From assembly GCA_000702025.1 (NCBI GenBank), contig KL370851.1, positions 264,005-328,004 on the forward strand: DNA of 64,000 bases, given 5' to 3'. The position numbers were made by a program, and so were the translations under genes. The DNA is from Blautia schinkii DSM 10518 (lineage in GTDB: Bacteria > Bacillota > Clostridia > Lachnospirales > Lachnospiraceae). Positions 36,913 through 46,146 of the stretch are shown piece by piece; the stretch's first letter is position 1, and each line of letters starts with the position of its first letter. The notes beneath the pieces were generated by a model, which worked only from the letters and a program-made list of their open reading frames with translations, had not been told where the DNA came from and searched no databases.

Positions 36913-37938
36913 ATGAAAACATCAGATTTTTACTATGACCTGCCCCAGGAGCTCATCGCTCAGGACCCGCTGGAGGACAGGAGTTCATCAAGACTGTTGC
37001 ACTTGTCATTAAATGATAGCAGTATTAAACACAGGCATTTTACAGACATTCTCGAATACCTGGAAGAGGGAGACTGCTTAGTTATCAATGATACCAAGGT
37101 GATTCCGGCCCGCCTCTATGGGCATAAGGCCGATACCGGAGCAGTGATTGAGATCCTTTTGCTTAAACGCAGGGAAAATGATATCTGGGAGTGCCTTGTG
37201 AAGCCTGGAAAAAAGGCGCGCCAGGGTGCCAAGATTACCTTTGGTGACGGTATTCTTGAGGGAGAGATCATCGATGTGGTGGAGGAAGGGAATCGTCTCA
37301 TTCAGTTTCATTATGAGGGAATCTTCGAGGAAATACTTGACCAGTTAGGTGAGATGCCTCTGCCGCCTTACATCACCCATAAACTAAAGGATAAAAACCG
37401 TTATCAGACTGTCTATGCCAAGAATGAGGGTTCTGCTGCCGCGCCGACTGCAGGGCTGCATTTTACCAAAGAGCTTCTGGAAAAAGTGGAGGAAAAGGGA
37501 GTGAAGATTGCCCATGTCACCCTGCATGTAGGGCTTGGGACTTTCCGTCCGGTAAAGGTGGACGATGTGGAGAGCCATCATATGCATTCTGAGTTTTATG
37601 TGGTGGAGGAGGACCAGGCAGAGCTTATCAACGCTACGAAAAGAAATGGCGGCCGGGTAATCTCCGTGGGAACCACAAGCTGCCGTACCCTGGAATCCGC
37701 CACGGGTGAGGACGGCGTACTCCGAAGCGGCAGCGGGTGGACAGAAATTTTTATCTATCCGGGTTACCGTTTTAAAATGATCGACGGTCTTATCACGAAT
37801 TTTCATCTTCCCGAATCCACCCTTCTGATGCTTGTTTCAGCACTTGCCGGGAAAGAGCCAATCATGCGGGCGTATGAAGAGGCTGTGAAGGAAAGGTACA
37901 GATTTTTTTCTTTTGGAGACGCTATGGTCATTCTGTAA
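36913..37938 (+). CDS. queA: S-adenosylmethionine:tRNA ribosyltransferase-isomerase QueA
   Basis: A 341-residue enzyme of queuosine synthesis that moves the ribosyl part of SAM to preQ1 in tRNA. It starts MKTSDFYYDLPQELIAQDP; other hallmarks are DTKVIPARLYG, APTAGLHFT and TNFHLPESTLLML. It is monocistronic: a promoter precedes it and a terminator follows. Confidence 0.96.
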   Translation: MKTSDFYYDLPQELIAQDPLEDRSSSRLLHLSLNDSSIKHRHFTDILEYLEEGDCLVINDTKVIPARLYGHKADTGAVIEILLLKRRENDIWECLVKPGKKARQGAKITFGDGILEGEIIDVVEEGNRLIQFHYEGIFEEILDQLGEMPLPPYITHKLKDKNRYQTVYAKNEGSAAAPTAGLHFTKELLEKVEEKGVKIAHVTLHVGLGTFRPVKVDDVESHHMHSEFYVVEEDQAELINATKRNGGRVISVGTTSCRTLESATGEDGVLRSGSGWTEIFIYPGYRFKMIDGLITNFHLPESTLLMLVSALAGKEPIMRAYEEAVKERYRFFSFGDAMVIL

Positions 37939-37953
37939 TGCCCTCTGTCTCTT

Positions 37954-37987
37954 TGGCTGCGCTTCTTTTGAAGCAGCAGCCATTTTT
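37954..37987 (+). terminator. Rho-independent terminator of queA
   Basis: Stem TGGCTGC-GCTTC / GAAGC-(A)-GCAGCCA (37954-37965 with 37970-37982, one bulged A) with a TTTT loop, followed by five T. Confidence 0.88.
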
Positions 37988-38055
37988 GGTTGAGCCCGTC
38001 AATTGTAATAATGCCAGTGTTATAAACATCTGTATTTTTCAGTGCTAAAGTATTC

Positions 38056-38084
38056 TTTACAAACTAACAGAATTTGTATATAAT
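38056..38084 (+). promoter_or_regulatory. Promoter of the dCache-GGDEF gene
   Basis: TTTACA (38056-38061), a 17-nt spacer and TATAAT (38079-38084). Confidence 0.65.
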
Positions 38085-38162
38085 TAATCTGGATAAAAAA
38101 GACAGAATTTTCTGATATGATAGGTTTAAATGCGGTAGGTTTAAATAAGAAAGGCGATTATT

Positions 38163-40073
38163 ATGAAGAAAAATGTTCTTTTCCGAACGAACCTTTTAGT
38201 TTGTGCTGTGATAGTGATAGGGTTCATTATTACAGTATGCATGGGGTATCAGTCCAATCAAAGTATATTCCGCAAAGATATGGAGCAGGTTTCCGTTTTA
38301 ACTTCGGAAGGGATTTATCATAAGATTGATTCTATTTTTACAAAGCCTATCAATATCGCACTGACCATGGCCAATGACAGCCTGCTTAAGGAGTTTCTCG
38401 AAGGAGAACAGCAGCATTTGGGAGAGAAAAAGTTTACGGAAATTATGCAGGAATATTTAAATGCATACCGTGAAAAGTATGATTATGATTCTGTATTTCT
38501 GGCCTCTGCCAAGACGAAGCGTTATTACTATTTTAAGGGGCTTGACCGTGTATTGGATGAAAATCAAGAGGAGAATGCATGGTTTTATAATTTTTTGCAG
38601 TCATCTGAGGATTATGCCATTAATATTGACAATGATGAAGTCAAGGATGCAGGCAATGAAGTGACCATTTTTATAAACAGCCGTATAAAGGATGAGAGCG
38701 GCAATACAATGGGAGTTGTGGGCGTTGGTTTTCGTGTGGATTACCTGCAGTCGTTGCTTAAAGAGTATGAGAATAAGTTTGGGATTACGGCTTACTTAGT
38801 GGACAATGAGGGTAATGTACAGATTTCTACTAAAAACACCGGTTATGAGGGCAGGGTCAATCACTTTGAAGTATGCCCTTACAGCGAGCTTAAAAAATCC
38901 CTGTTGGATGTCAGTGGCGAGCAGAACGACTTCTGGTATGATGGTGCACAGGGAAGCGGTTATGTAACTGCGCAGTATATCAATAATCTTGACTGGCATC
39001 TTCTTGTAGAGAATGATACGACCTCGCTGGATAAGAAACTTGCACGGCAGCTGCTTTGCGAGGTGCTGATCGTCCTTGCTACTATTTTTATTGTTCTCTT
39101 TACTATTACAAATGTAATGCATCGTTATAATAAGAAAATCGTAGACCTTACAGTGGCCACAGAGCAGGAGCACCGTTCTGTTTTTCAAAAAGCTACGGAG
39201 CAGCTTTATGAAAATATTTATGAAATCGATATTACACATAACAGGGCTGCCAGTGAGGCTACGGAAAGTTATTTCGAAAGTTTGGGCGCTCCGTCTAATA
39301 TCCCTTTTGACAGGGCACTTCAGGTTATTGCAGAAAAACAAATAAAAGAAGAATACCGTCAGGGATATTTGGATGCCTTTTCTCCGGATAAAGTGCTGGA
39401 GGCGTATGAAGAGGGAAAAGAGAAGATTAAATATGAATTTATGATCAGCAATGAAGGAGACAAGTATTATTGGATGCGCATAACAGCCCAGCTCTTCTTT
39501 TGGGGAGAGGACAGTTCTGTCCGTATGATGGTATACCGAGAAAATATTGATGCGGAAAAACGGCGTGAGCTTTATATGTCAGAGCAGATTCGCAATGATT
39601 CACTTACAGGAGTCTACAATAAAGCCGCTACACAGGATTATATCAAACAAATGCTGTTACAGAATCCGAATAAAAAATTCGTGTTGTTTATTTTTGATAT
39701 TGATGATTTTAAAAGTGTAAATGATACGCTTGGTCATGCGTCCGGGGATGAGGTATTAACAAAGTTTGCCCAGATACTCAAGGATGAATTCAAAAGCCCC
39801 GATGTGGTGGGGCGGATCGGCGGGGATGAGTTTATTGCATTTATGCAGGTACAGGAGAAGGATATTGCAGTTGAAAAGGCAAAAACTCTGTCAATGCTCC
39901 TCTGTAAAGATGTGTGGACTGAAGCGGGAGTGTGGCATATGTCTGCCAGTATAGGCTTAGCGTTTGCCCCTGAAGCAGGGATGGATTTCAAGTCGCTGTA
40001 CAGAAAGGCAGATTCTGCTCTTTATAAGACGAAGAATGGCGGAAAAAACGGATATAACGTATATAACACTTGA
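38163..40073 (+). CDS. Membrane diguanylate cyclase with extracellular Cache sensor
   Basis: A 636-residue protein. A transmembrane helix (about 8-29), an extracytoplasmic double-Cache-like sensor (about 35-285) and a second helix (about 297-318) precede a cytoplasmic PAS-like linker and a C-terminal GGDEF domain (about 475-636). The active site is RIGGDEF and should make cyclic di-GMP. The inhibitory site reads KSPD rather than RxxD, so product inhibition is doubtful. It is the first of two neighbouring c-di-GMP genes, each with its own promoter. The ligand is unknown. Confidence 0.88.
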   Translation: MKKNVLFRTNLLVCAVIVIGFIITVCMGYQSNQSIFRKDMEQVSVLTSEGIYHKIDSIFTKPINIALTMANDSLLKEFLEGEQQHLGEKKFTEIMQEYLNAYREKYDYDSVFLASAKTKRYYYFKGLDRVLDENQEENAWFYNFLQSSEDYAINIDNDEVKDAGNEVTIFINSRIKDESGNTMGVVGVGFRVDYLQSLLKEYENKFGITAYLVDNEGNVQISTKNTGYEGRVNHFEVCPYSELKKSLLDVSGEQNDFWYDGAQGSGYVTAQYINNLDWHLLVENDTTSLDKKLARQLLCEVLIVLATIFIVLFTITNVMHRYNKKIVDLTVATEQEHRSVFQKATEQLYENIYEIDITHNRAASEATESYFESLGAPSNIPFDRALQVIAEKQIKEEYRQGYLDAFSPDKVLEAYEEGKEKIKYEFMISNEGDKYYWMRITAQLFFWGEDSSVRMMVYRENIDAEKRRELYMSEQIRNDSLTGVYNKAATQDYIKQMLLQNPNKKFVLFIFDIDDFKSVNDTLGHASGDEVLTKFAQILKDEFKSPDVVGRIGGDEFIAFMQVQEKDIAVEKAKTLSMLLCKDVWTEAGVWHMSASIGLAFAPEAGMDFKSLYRKADSALYKTKNGGKNGYNVYNT

Positions 40074-40095
40074 ATTTAATCGTTTTCAAAAAATA

Positions 40096-40124
40096 TTGTA
40101 TATTAAGGTGTTTTGTGCTAAAAT
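40096..40124 (+). promoter_or_regulatory. Promoter of the REC-EAL-GGDEF gene
   Basis: TTGTAT (40096-40101), a 17-nt spacer and TAAAAT (40119-40124). Confidence 0.55.
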
Positions 40125-40209
40125 AAATTGAAACATAAGTGGACAGAGTAACACAGTGACAATTTTTTATGAAAAATTTAAAATAATCAAAATATAAAGG
40201 ATTGAAATC

Positions 40210-42816
40210 ATGATTTCAGAAAAAAAGATTCTGGTGGTGGAGGACAATTTAATAAACCGTGCTATGCTCTGCGCTATTTTATCTCCGAAATACAAGGTGC
40301 TGGAAGCCGAAAACGGTCAGGAAGCTTTACAACAGTTAGAGAGATACGGGGAGCAGATTTCATTGATTCTGCTTGATATTGTTATGCCTGTAATGGATGG
40401 ATATGAGTTTCTTTCCATTGTTAAGAAGAATCCGGATTATTCTTCGATTCCGGTAATCGTTACTACGCAGAGTGACAGAGAGGCAGATGAAGTGGCAGCG
40501 CTTTCCCATGGAGCTGCAGACTTTGTGGCGAAGCCCTATAAGCCGCAGATCATTCTCCATCGAGTAGAGAGCATCATCCATCTGCGTGAAACAGCGGCTA
40601 TGATCAACATGGTCCAGTATGACCGTCTTACCGGACTTTACAGTAAAGAATTTTTTTACCGACAGGTGCGGAATATTCTACTTGAATATCCGGACAGAGA
40701 GTTTGATATCATGTATTCGGATATTGAGAATTTCAAGCTTGTGAATGATGTTTTTGGAATTCCTGCCGGAGACCGTCTGCTGTGCGGAGTGGCAGATATG
40801 TATAAGGAATTTGTGGGTAAGGACGGCATCTGCGGCCGTTTTAATGCGGACCAGTTTGCGTGTCTGATCGATCACCAGGATTTTTACGAGGACGAGTTGT
40901 TTATCTCCGCGACAGCACAGATCAATTCATTTACAAATGCCAAGAATGTGAGTGTGAAATGGGGCATTTACTCGATTAAAGATAAGAGTATTTCCGTCGA
41001 GCAGATGTGTGACCGTGCGCTTTTGGCTGCTCGGAGCATTAAGGGACAGTATGGTAAATATTTTGCGGTATATGATGATAAGCTTCGGAGTAAGCTCCTT
41101 CGGGAACAGGCGATTACAGACAATATGGAGCCTGCACTTGCCCAAGGGCAGTTTGAAATTTATCTGCAGCCCAAATACCGAATTAAGGATGGCACCCTCT
41201 CGGGAGCTGAGGCTTTGGTGCGCTGGAAGCATCCTGAATGGGGCATGCAGTCGCCGGGAGAGTTTATTCCGTTGTTTGAGAAGAACGGCTTTATTACAAA
41301 GCTGGATGAATTTGTTTGGGACAGGGCATGTGCCGTCATAAGTGAATGGGATAAGCTGGGGTATCCTGAGATTCCCGTTTCTGTAAATGTTTCACGGGCG
41401 GATATCTACAATGCGGATTTGCCGGAGATTCTCATAAATATTGTGAATAAATATAAGCTTGACCCGGCCCGGCTGCATCTGGAAATCACAGAGAGTGCAT
41501 ACACAGAGAATCCGGGACAGATCATTGACACGGTGAGCCATTTCCGTGAGCTTGGTTTTATTATAGAAATGGATGATTTCGGAAGCGGGTACTCCTCTCT
41601 GAATATGCTCAATAAAATGCCTCTTGATATTTTAAAGCTGGATATGAAATTTATCCAAAGTGAGACTGCAAAGCCAGTGAATCAAGGGATTCTCCGTTTT
41701 ATTATGGGGCTTGCACGATGGATGAATCTGGAGGTGGTCGCTGAGGGAGTGGAGACAAAGAATCAGCTTGAACGTCTGCAGGATATTGGCTGTGACTATG
41801 TGCAAGGATATTACTTTTCGAAGCCTATGCCTTGTGCGGAATTTATGGAGCTGCTCAAAGGCCAGAAGGAGATTTTAGCGGGGGAGCATGATGTTGAAGA
41901 AACTGCCAGCAGAGAGTTAAACAAGATCCTGGTGGTGGCTGATGAGGATGAAGAATACCGCGCGCAGGTAAGAAGTACTTTTGAAGATAGATATAAGGTG
42001 GTGGAGGCTGCGGACGGAGAGACTGCACTCGCCTGCATTGCCAGCTACGAAAATAAGGTTGCCGCTGTCGTACTTAGTTTGACACTCAAAGGTCCCGATG
42101 GAACATCTGTACTTGAAGTGCTGCGCCGGGAAAAATCAGTGTGGAATATTTCCGTTGTGGCAACAGCCTTTGCTGATCCTGAAGTGGAGGAACGGGCACT
42201 TGAGCTTGGTGCCGATGATTTTGCCGCTAAGCCGCATCATCAGTCCAGTCTTCAAAGGCGTGTTCTGCGGGCTGTGGATTTCAATGTGAGCCAGGAACGG
42301 GAGCGTAGTCTTCAGGATGAGGTATACCGGGATTTCCAGACAGGGCTGCTCAACCGAAGGGGGCTGGAGGCAGCTATCAATACTTTGCTTAAGAAGGATG
42401 CTCCTTTGGCTGTATATCTTTTTGATTTAGATAATCTGAAGGATGTGAATGATACATATGGTCACAACGGCGGTGATGAGCTCATTAATAAATTTGCGCT
42501 TCTTCTGCGCTCTCATACCAGGGGTACAGATATCGTGGCCCGCTTCGGCGGAGATGAATTTGTAGTCATCATGAAACACATGAAAACAAAAAAGAATGCG
42601 GTCAACAAGGGAGAAGAAATCTGTACTGCGGCAAGGGAAATTTATATATCAGAAGGGATTAGAACTGCGGCATCCGCAGGAATTGTACTTTGGGATGGTG
42701 AGGAGCCGGTCATGAAGGTCATAGAGCGGGCGGACCGTGCGCTTTACTCAGCAAAGAACAGCGGCAAAGGAAGCTGCCGCCTGTGGGATGTGCATGATGT
42801 CTGTGCTCTTTCGTGA
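40210..42816 (+). CDS. Five-domain c-di-GMP protein: REC, degenerate GGDEF, EAL, pseudo-REC, GGDEF
   Basis: An 868-residue cytoplasmic protein. The first receiver has its phosphoacceptor Asp in LLDIVMP. The first GGDEF domain is degenerate (FNADQF). The EAL domain looks active: AEALVRW, LEITES, DDFGSGYSS, LKLD and EGVETKNQ are all present. The second receiver has Ser where the Asp should be (VLSLTLKGPDG). The last GGDEF is intact (RFGGDEF) with an RGTD inhibitory site. It may therefore both make and break c-di-GMP under phosphorylation control. No histidine kinase is adjacent. The GntR-type gene follows after 51 nt and may be co-transcribed. Confidence 0.9.
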   Translation: MISEKKILVVEDNLINRAMLCAILSPKYKVLEAENGQEALQQLERYGEQISLILLDIVMPVMDGYEFLSIVKKNPDYSSIPVIVTTQSDREADEVAALSHGAADFVAKPYKPQIILHRVESIIHLRETAAMINMVQYDRLTGLYSKEFFYRQVRNILLEYPDREFDIMYSDIENFKLVNDVFGIPAGDRLLCGVADMYKEFVGKDGICGRFNADQFACLIDHQDFYEDELFISATAQINSFTNAKNVSVKWGIYSIKDKSISVEQMCDRALLAARSIKGQYGKYFAVYDDKLRSKLLREQAITDNMEPALAQGQFEIYLQPKYRIKDGTLSGAEALVRWKHPEWGMQSPGEFIPLFEKNGFITKLDEFVWDRACAVISEWDKLGYPEIPVSVNVSRADIYNADLPEILINIVNKYKLDPARLHLEITESAYTENPGQIIDTVSHFRELGFIIEMDDFGSGYSSLNMLNKMPLDILKLDMKFIQSETAKPVNQGILRFIMGLARWMNLEVVAEGVETKNQLERLQDIGCDYVQGYYFSKPMPCAEFMELLKGQKEILAGEHDVEETASRELNKILVVADEDEEYRAQVRSTFEDRYKVVEAADGETALACIASYENKVAAVVLSLTLKGPDGTSVLEVLRREKSVWNISVVATAFADPEVEERALELGADDFAAKPHHQSSLQRRVLRAVDFNVSQERERSLQDEVYRDFQTGLLNRRGLEAAINTLLKKDAPLAVYLFDLDNLKDVNDTYGHNGGDELINKFALLLRSHTRGTDIVARFGGDEFVVIMKHMKTKKNAVNKGEEICTAAREIYISEGIRTAASAGIVLWDGEEPVMKVIERADRALYSAKNSGKGSCRLWDVHDVCALS

Positions 42817-42867
42817 CCACATAAGAAGGATAGCTTGTGCTGCATCAAATTAGTGGGAGGTGGGGGA

Positions 42868-44247
42868 ATGAGGTCTGACAGCAGAATTTTCAAATTGGTT
42901 TATGAATATTATGAGGCTAGAATCCTTTATGGTTTTTATCGCTACGGGGACAGCCTGCCGTCAATTACGAAGATTTGTGAGATCTTTTACCTAGCGCCGG
43001 CTACGGTACGTATGGCGCTGGCACAGCTTGAGAAGAAGGGGTATATAAAAATCGATGCCAGAAAAGCGGCCAGGGTTATTTATGATGCGGACCCCGCAAC
43101 ATTCTGTGAGAACGGTGCCAGGTATTTTGTACCCCGTAAAGAAGGCATTATGGATCTCACATATTCCGGCAAGCTGCTTTTTGAGCCTCTTTGGGAGGCA
43201 GGTCTGCGCCGCTTTGAAGAAAGTGAATGGGACGAGCTTCGCAAGGAGATTATTCAGCCTTCGGATACACAGATTTCTATGATTGTGGAATTTTATATTG
43301 TCGCCTTAAGTGCACTTGACAATAAGCTCATTCTTAATTTTTACTGGGAAATGGTGCGCTATGTGTGTTTTCCATATCTGGGAAAGGAGAAACGGATTAG
43401 TCTCAAGCTGAAAGACATTTCGAAAAATGAGGTGATTTCAGCACTTAGGAATGTATTGGAAAACTCTTACGACACAGCTGTTTCAAATTTATTTAAGTTT
43501 ATAGATGAGTCACGTACACGTTTTCATTTGGAGAATGTGGAACAGATACCATTTCGCTGGGATATTTACCGCCAGCGTCCTCAGCTTCGGTACACCCTGG
43601 TTTCGGATATCATTCGTGAAATAAGCCATGGGACATATCCCAAAAACACCTACCTTCCATCTCTGCCGAAGATGGCTGAGATTTACGGAGTGGGGCAAAA
43701 TACGGTCAGGCGTGCGCTCAGCATCCTGGAAAGCCTTGGCGTAACAAAGTCTTACCAGGGAAAAGGAACGCTGGTAAGTCTGAATCCCTCGGAAATTGAT
43801 TTTTCACGAAAGGAAGTCGAAGAGGGCATGAGGATGTATTGGGAGAGCCTTCAGCTGCTGGCACTTACCATCCGGGGCGTGAGTGTAACAACTTTTCAAT
43901 CAGTCACGAAGGAGGAACTCAGTCATTTGGCTGGGGAGTTTTCACGGGTGCGCCATGAGGGGAAGAGTTACCTGTCATTTGAAATTTATTTTATTTTTAT
44001 TGAGGAAAAATGTCCTTTGGCAATGGTGAGGGAGTGTTATGGCAAGCTCCGTGGGCTTTTGGCCTGGGGATATCCGTTTACACTGTTGCGTTTTGGGGAA
44101 CAGAGCCTTCATGATCAATATGATGAGATCATCGGTTTGGCGGAAGCTGACCTTAGAGAGGGGCGGCTGGAGGAATTTGGAGATAATTTCAGGAGCCTGA
44201 TCGAATGGCAGCAACAGGAGATTGATTCCGGGAATGTTATTGTTTAA
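42868..44247 (+). CDS. Tandem-wHTH GntR-family regulator
   Basis: A 459-residue protein with two GntR-type winged-helix domains. The first (about 10-75) has YGDSLPSITKICE, then ATVRMALAQLEKKGYI; the second (about 240-310) has LPSLPKMAEIYGVGQNTVRRAL, here quoted in part. Each is followed by a helical region that I cannot assign. GntR proteins normally have one such domain, so this is a duplicated form. The start at 42868 has GGAGG at 7 nt; an upstream TTG frame at 42835 is weaker. It follows the c-di-GMP gene. Targets and ligand are unknown. Confidence 0.78.
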   Translation: MRSDSRIFKLVYEYYEARILYGFYRYGDSLPSITKICEIFYLAPATVRMALAQLEKKGYIKIDARKAARVIYDADPATFCENGARYFVPRKEGIMDLTYSGKLLFEPLWEAGLRRFEESEWDELRKEIIQPSDTQISMIVEFYIVALSALDNKLILNFYWEMVRYVCFPYLGKEKRISLKLKDISKNEVISALRNVLENSYDTAVSNLFKFIDESRTRFHLENVEQIPFRWDIYRQRPQLRYTLVSDIIREISHGTYPKNTYLPSLPKMAEIYGVGQNTVRRALSILESLGVTKSYQGKGTLVSLNPSEIDFSRKEVEEGMRMYWESLQLLALTIRGVSVTTFQSVTKEELSHLAGEFSRVRHEGKSYLSFEIYFIFIEEKCPLAMVRECYGKLRGLLAWGYPFTLLRFGEQSLHDQYDEIIGLAEADLREGRLEEFGDNFRSLIEWQQQEIDSGNVIV

Positions 44248-44255
44248 AATACTTC

Positions 44256-44286
44256 TTGACTTATCATACTGTAACTGATATGATAA
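44256..44286 (+). promoter_or_regulatory. Promoter with operator-like dyad for rclA-rrf2
   Basis: TTGACT (44256-44261), a 17-nt spacer and TATGAT (44279-44284). A perfect inverted repeat TTATCATA-n10-TATGATAA (44261-44268, 44279-44286) runs from the end of the -35 across the -10. The Rrf2-family protein encoded by the second gene is the likely binder. Confidence 0.7.
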
Positions 44287-44336
44287 CAGTAAATAAAAAC
44301 TGTTGGGATTCGTATAAGTGAAGTGGAGGAACTGGT

Positions 44337-45692
44337 ATGAGAACATTGAATTATGACGCATTGGTGATTGGATTTGGTAAAGGCGGCAAGACACTGGCAG
44401 GTAAAATGGCCGGCCAGGGAATGAAGGTAGCATTAGTAGAAAAGGATAAGGGGATGTACGGAGGAACCTGCATCAATGTGGGCTGCATACCTTCGAAATC
44501 CCTGATCCACAGTGCTGCGGCTGCTTATCGGCATAAAAACAGCCCTAAGGCCGATATGTACCGTAAGGCAATCGAGGTCAAACGCAGTCTTACCGGAATG
44601 CTGCGTAAGAAGAATTACGATAAGCTGGATATGCTTGAGAATGTGACGATTTATGACGGAATGGCACGTTTTGCCGGCGCAAAGCTTGTAGAAGTGGAAA
44701 CCGCAGAAGAGACTTTCTGCATCAATGCGGATAAGATTTTTATCAATACAGGAGCTGCACCGCGTATCCCGGCTATTGAAGGAATCCAGGACACAGAAGG
44801 CGTTTATACAAGCGCAGGTCTGATGGATCTAGATATTTTCCCAGAGAAGCTGGTGATCATCGGCGGTGGTTACATTGGTCTTGAGTTTGCATCTATGTAC
44901 AGTGGGTTTGGCAGCCAGGTGACGGTACTTCAGGACGGGGATACGTTCCTCCCCAAGGAAGATGAGGACGTGGCAGCTGAGATTAAGAAAATTCTCGAGG
45001 AGCGGGGAGTGGAATTCCGTCTCGGTGCCAAGATTAAAAAGGTGGAGAAAGGTCCGGCCGTACTCATTGAATGGCAGGGGGAAGAACTTTGTCTGGATGC
45101 AGATGCAGTCTTAGTGGCAACAGGGCGTGTTCCCAATACGGCAGAGCTTAACTGTGAGGCAGCAGGGGTGGAGCTGACACCGCGCGGCGCTGTGAAGGTG
45201 GATGAGTATCTGCGCACGACTGCGGAAGGTATCTGGGCAATGGGCGATGTGGCAGGCGGACTGCAGCATACTTATATTTCCCTGGATGATTCCCGTATCG
45301 TAGGAGCCCAGCTTTTCGGCGGCAGAGATTATAATACTGCAATGAGAAGCAATGTTCCTTACAGTGTATTTTTGGCTACGCCGTACTCAAGAGTGGGTAT
45401 GAGTGAGCGCGATGCAAAGGCAGCTGGCTACCAGGTGAAGATTGCCAAGCTCCCCACAGCGGCAGTTCCCAAGGCACAGGTTCTGAAAGCCCCTCAGGGA
45501 TTCTTAAAGGCTGTGATCGATGCAGACACAAATAAAATCCTTGGGGTGATGCTGCTCTGCGAGGAATCTTATGAAATGATCAATATTGTGAAACTCGCTA
45601 TAGATATGGGAGCAGACTACACAGTGCTCCGTGATCAGATTTATACGCATCCGACCATGTCGGAAGCATTTAACGACCTGTTTGCCGTCTGA
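44337..45692 (+). CDS. RclA-like flavoprotein disulfide reductase
   Basis: A 451-residue FAD/NAD(P)H enzyme of the mercuric reductase/lipoamide dehydrogenase family, most like RclA of E. coli. The N terminus is GFGKGGKTLAGKMA and the redox cysteines are in GGTCINVGCIPSK. The NAD fold is IIGGGYIGLEFASM, and the C terminus has EMINIVKLAIDMG and the HPTMSEAFNDLF segment. RclA responds to hypochlorous acid and reduces copper. The partner Rrf2 gene 21 nt downstream points to stress control. No HMA domain is present. Confidence 0.85.
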   Translation: MRTLNYDALVIGFGKGGKTLAGKMAGQGMKVALVEKDKGMYGGTCINVGCIPSKSLIHSAAAAYRHKNSPKADMYRKAIEVKRSLTGMLRKKNYDKLDMLENVTIYDGMARFAGAKLVEVETAEETFCINADKIFINTGAAPRIPAIEGIQDTEGVYTSAGLMDLDIFPEKLVIIGGGYIGLEFASMYSGFGSQVTVLQDGDTFLPKEDEDVAAEIKKILEERGVEFRLGAKIKKVEKGPAVLIEWQGEELCLDADAVLVATGRVPNTAELNCEAAGVELTPRGAVKVDEYLRTTAEGIWAMGDVAGGLQHTYISLDDSRIVGAQLFGGRDYNTAMRSNVPYSVFLATPYSRVGMSERDAKAAGYQVKIAKLPTAAVPKAQVLKAPQGFLKAVIDADTNKILGVMLLCEESYEMINIVKLAIDMGADYTVLRDQIYTHPTMSEAFNDLFAV

Positions 45693-45713
45693 CGTGGGAA
45701 GGAGAGATTTGTT

Positions 45714-46130
45714 ATGAACAGCGACTTTATCGTGGCAGTACATGCCATGGTATATCTCCATCATAAGGCGGAGACACTCTCCAGTGAAGTGTTGGCTGAA
45801 AATGTGTGTACGAATCCGGCACGCATCCGGAGGGTCATGTCAAGGCTTAAAAAAGCTGGTCTGGTGGAAACCAAGGAAGGACGTCTTGATGGCGGCTATT
45901 CTTATCGTAAGACAAAGAAAGTTACCCTGGCGCAGATCAGCCAGGCTTTGGATGTGCGTTTTGCAGAGACAAATTGGCATAGCGGCAGCGAGGCTCTGCC
46001 CTGTCAGGTAGCGTCGGGAATGGCTGGTTATATCGACGGGCTCTATGGAGCATTGAACCAAAGATGCCAGGACTATCTGGAGGGCATTACCATAGCTGAT
46101 GTGGAGAAAACTTTATTTGAAAATAAATAA
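45714..46130 (+). CDS. Rrf2-family transcriptional regulator
   Basis: A 138-residue winged-helix regulator: VLAENVCTNPARIRRVMSRL is the recognition region and EGRLDGGYSY the wing. It has only one cysteine (LPCQV), so it cannot bind an Fe-S cluster in the IscR/NsrR manner and may sense thiol oxidation. It is co-transcribed with the flavoprotein and probably binds the dyad at 44261-44286. Confidence 0.85.
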   Translation: MNSDFIVAVHAMVYLHHKAETLSSEVLAENVCTNPARIRRVMSRLKKAGLVETKEGRLDGGYSYRKTKKVTLAQISQALDVRFAETNWHSGSEALPCQVASGMAGYIDGLYGALNQRCQDYLEGITIADVEKTLFENK

Positions 46131-46146
46131 AATCCAACGGAATAAC

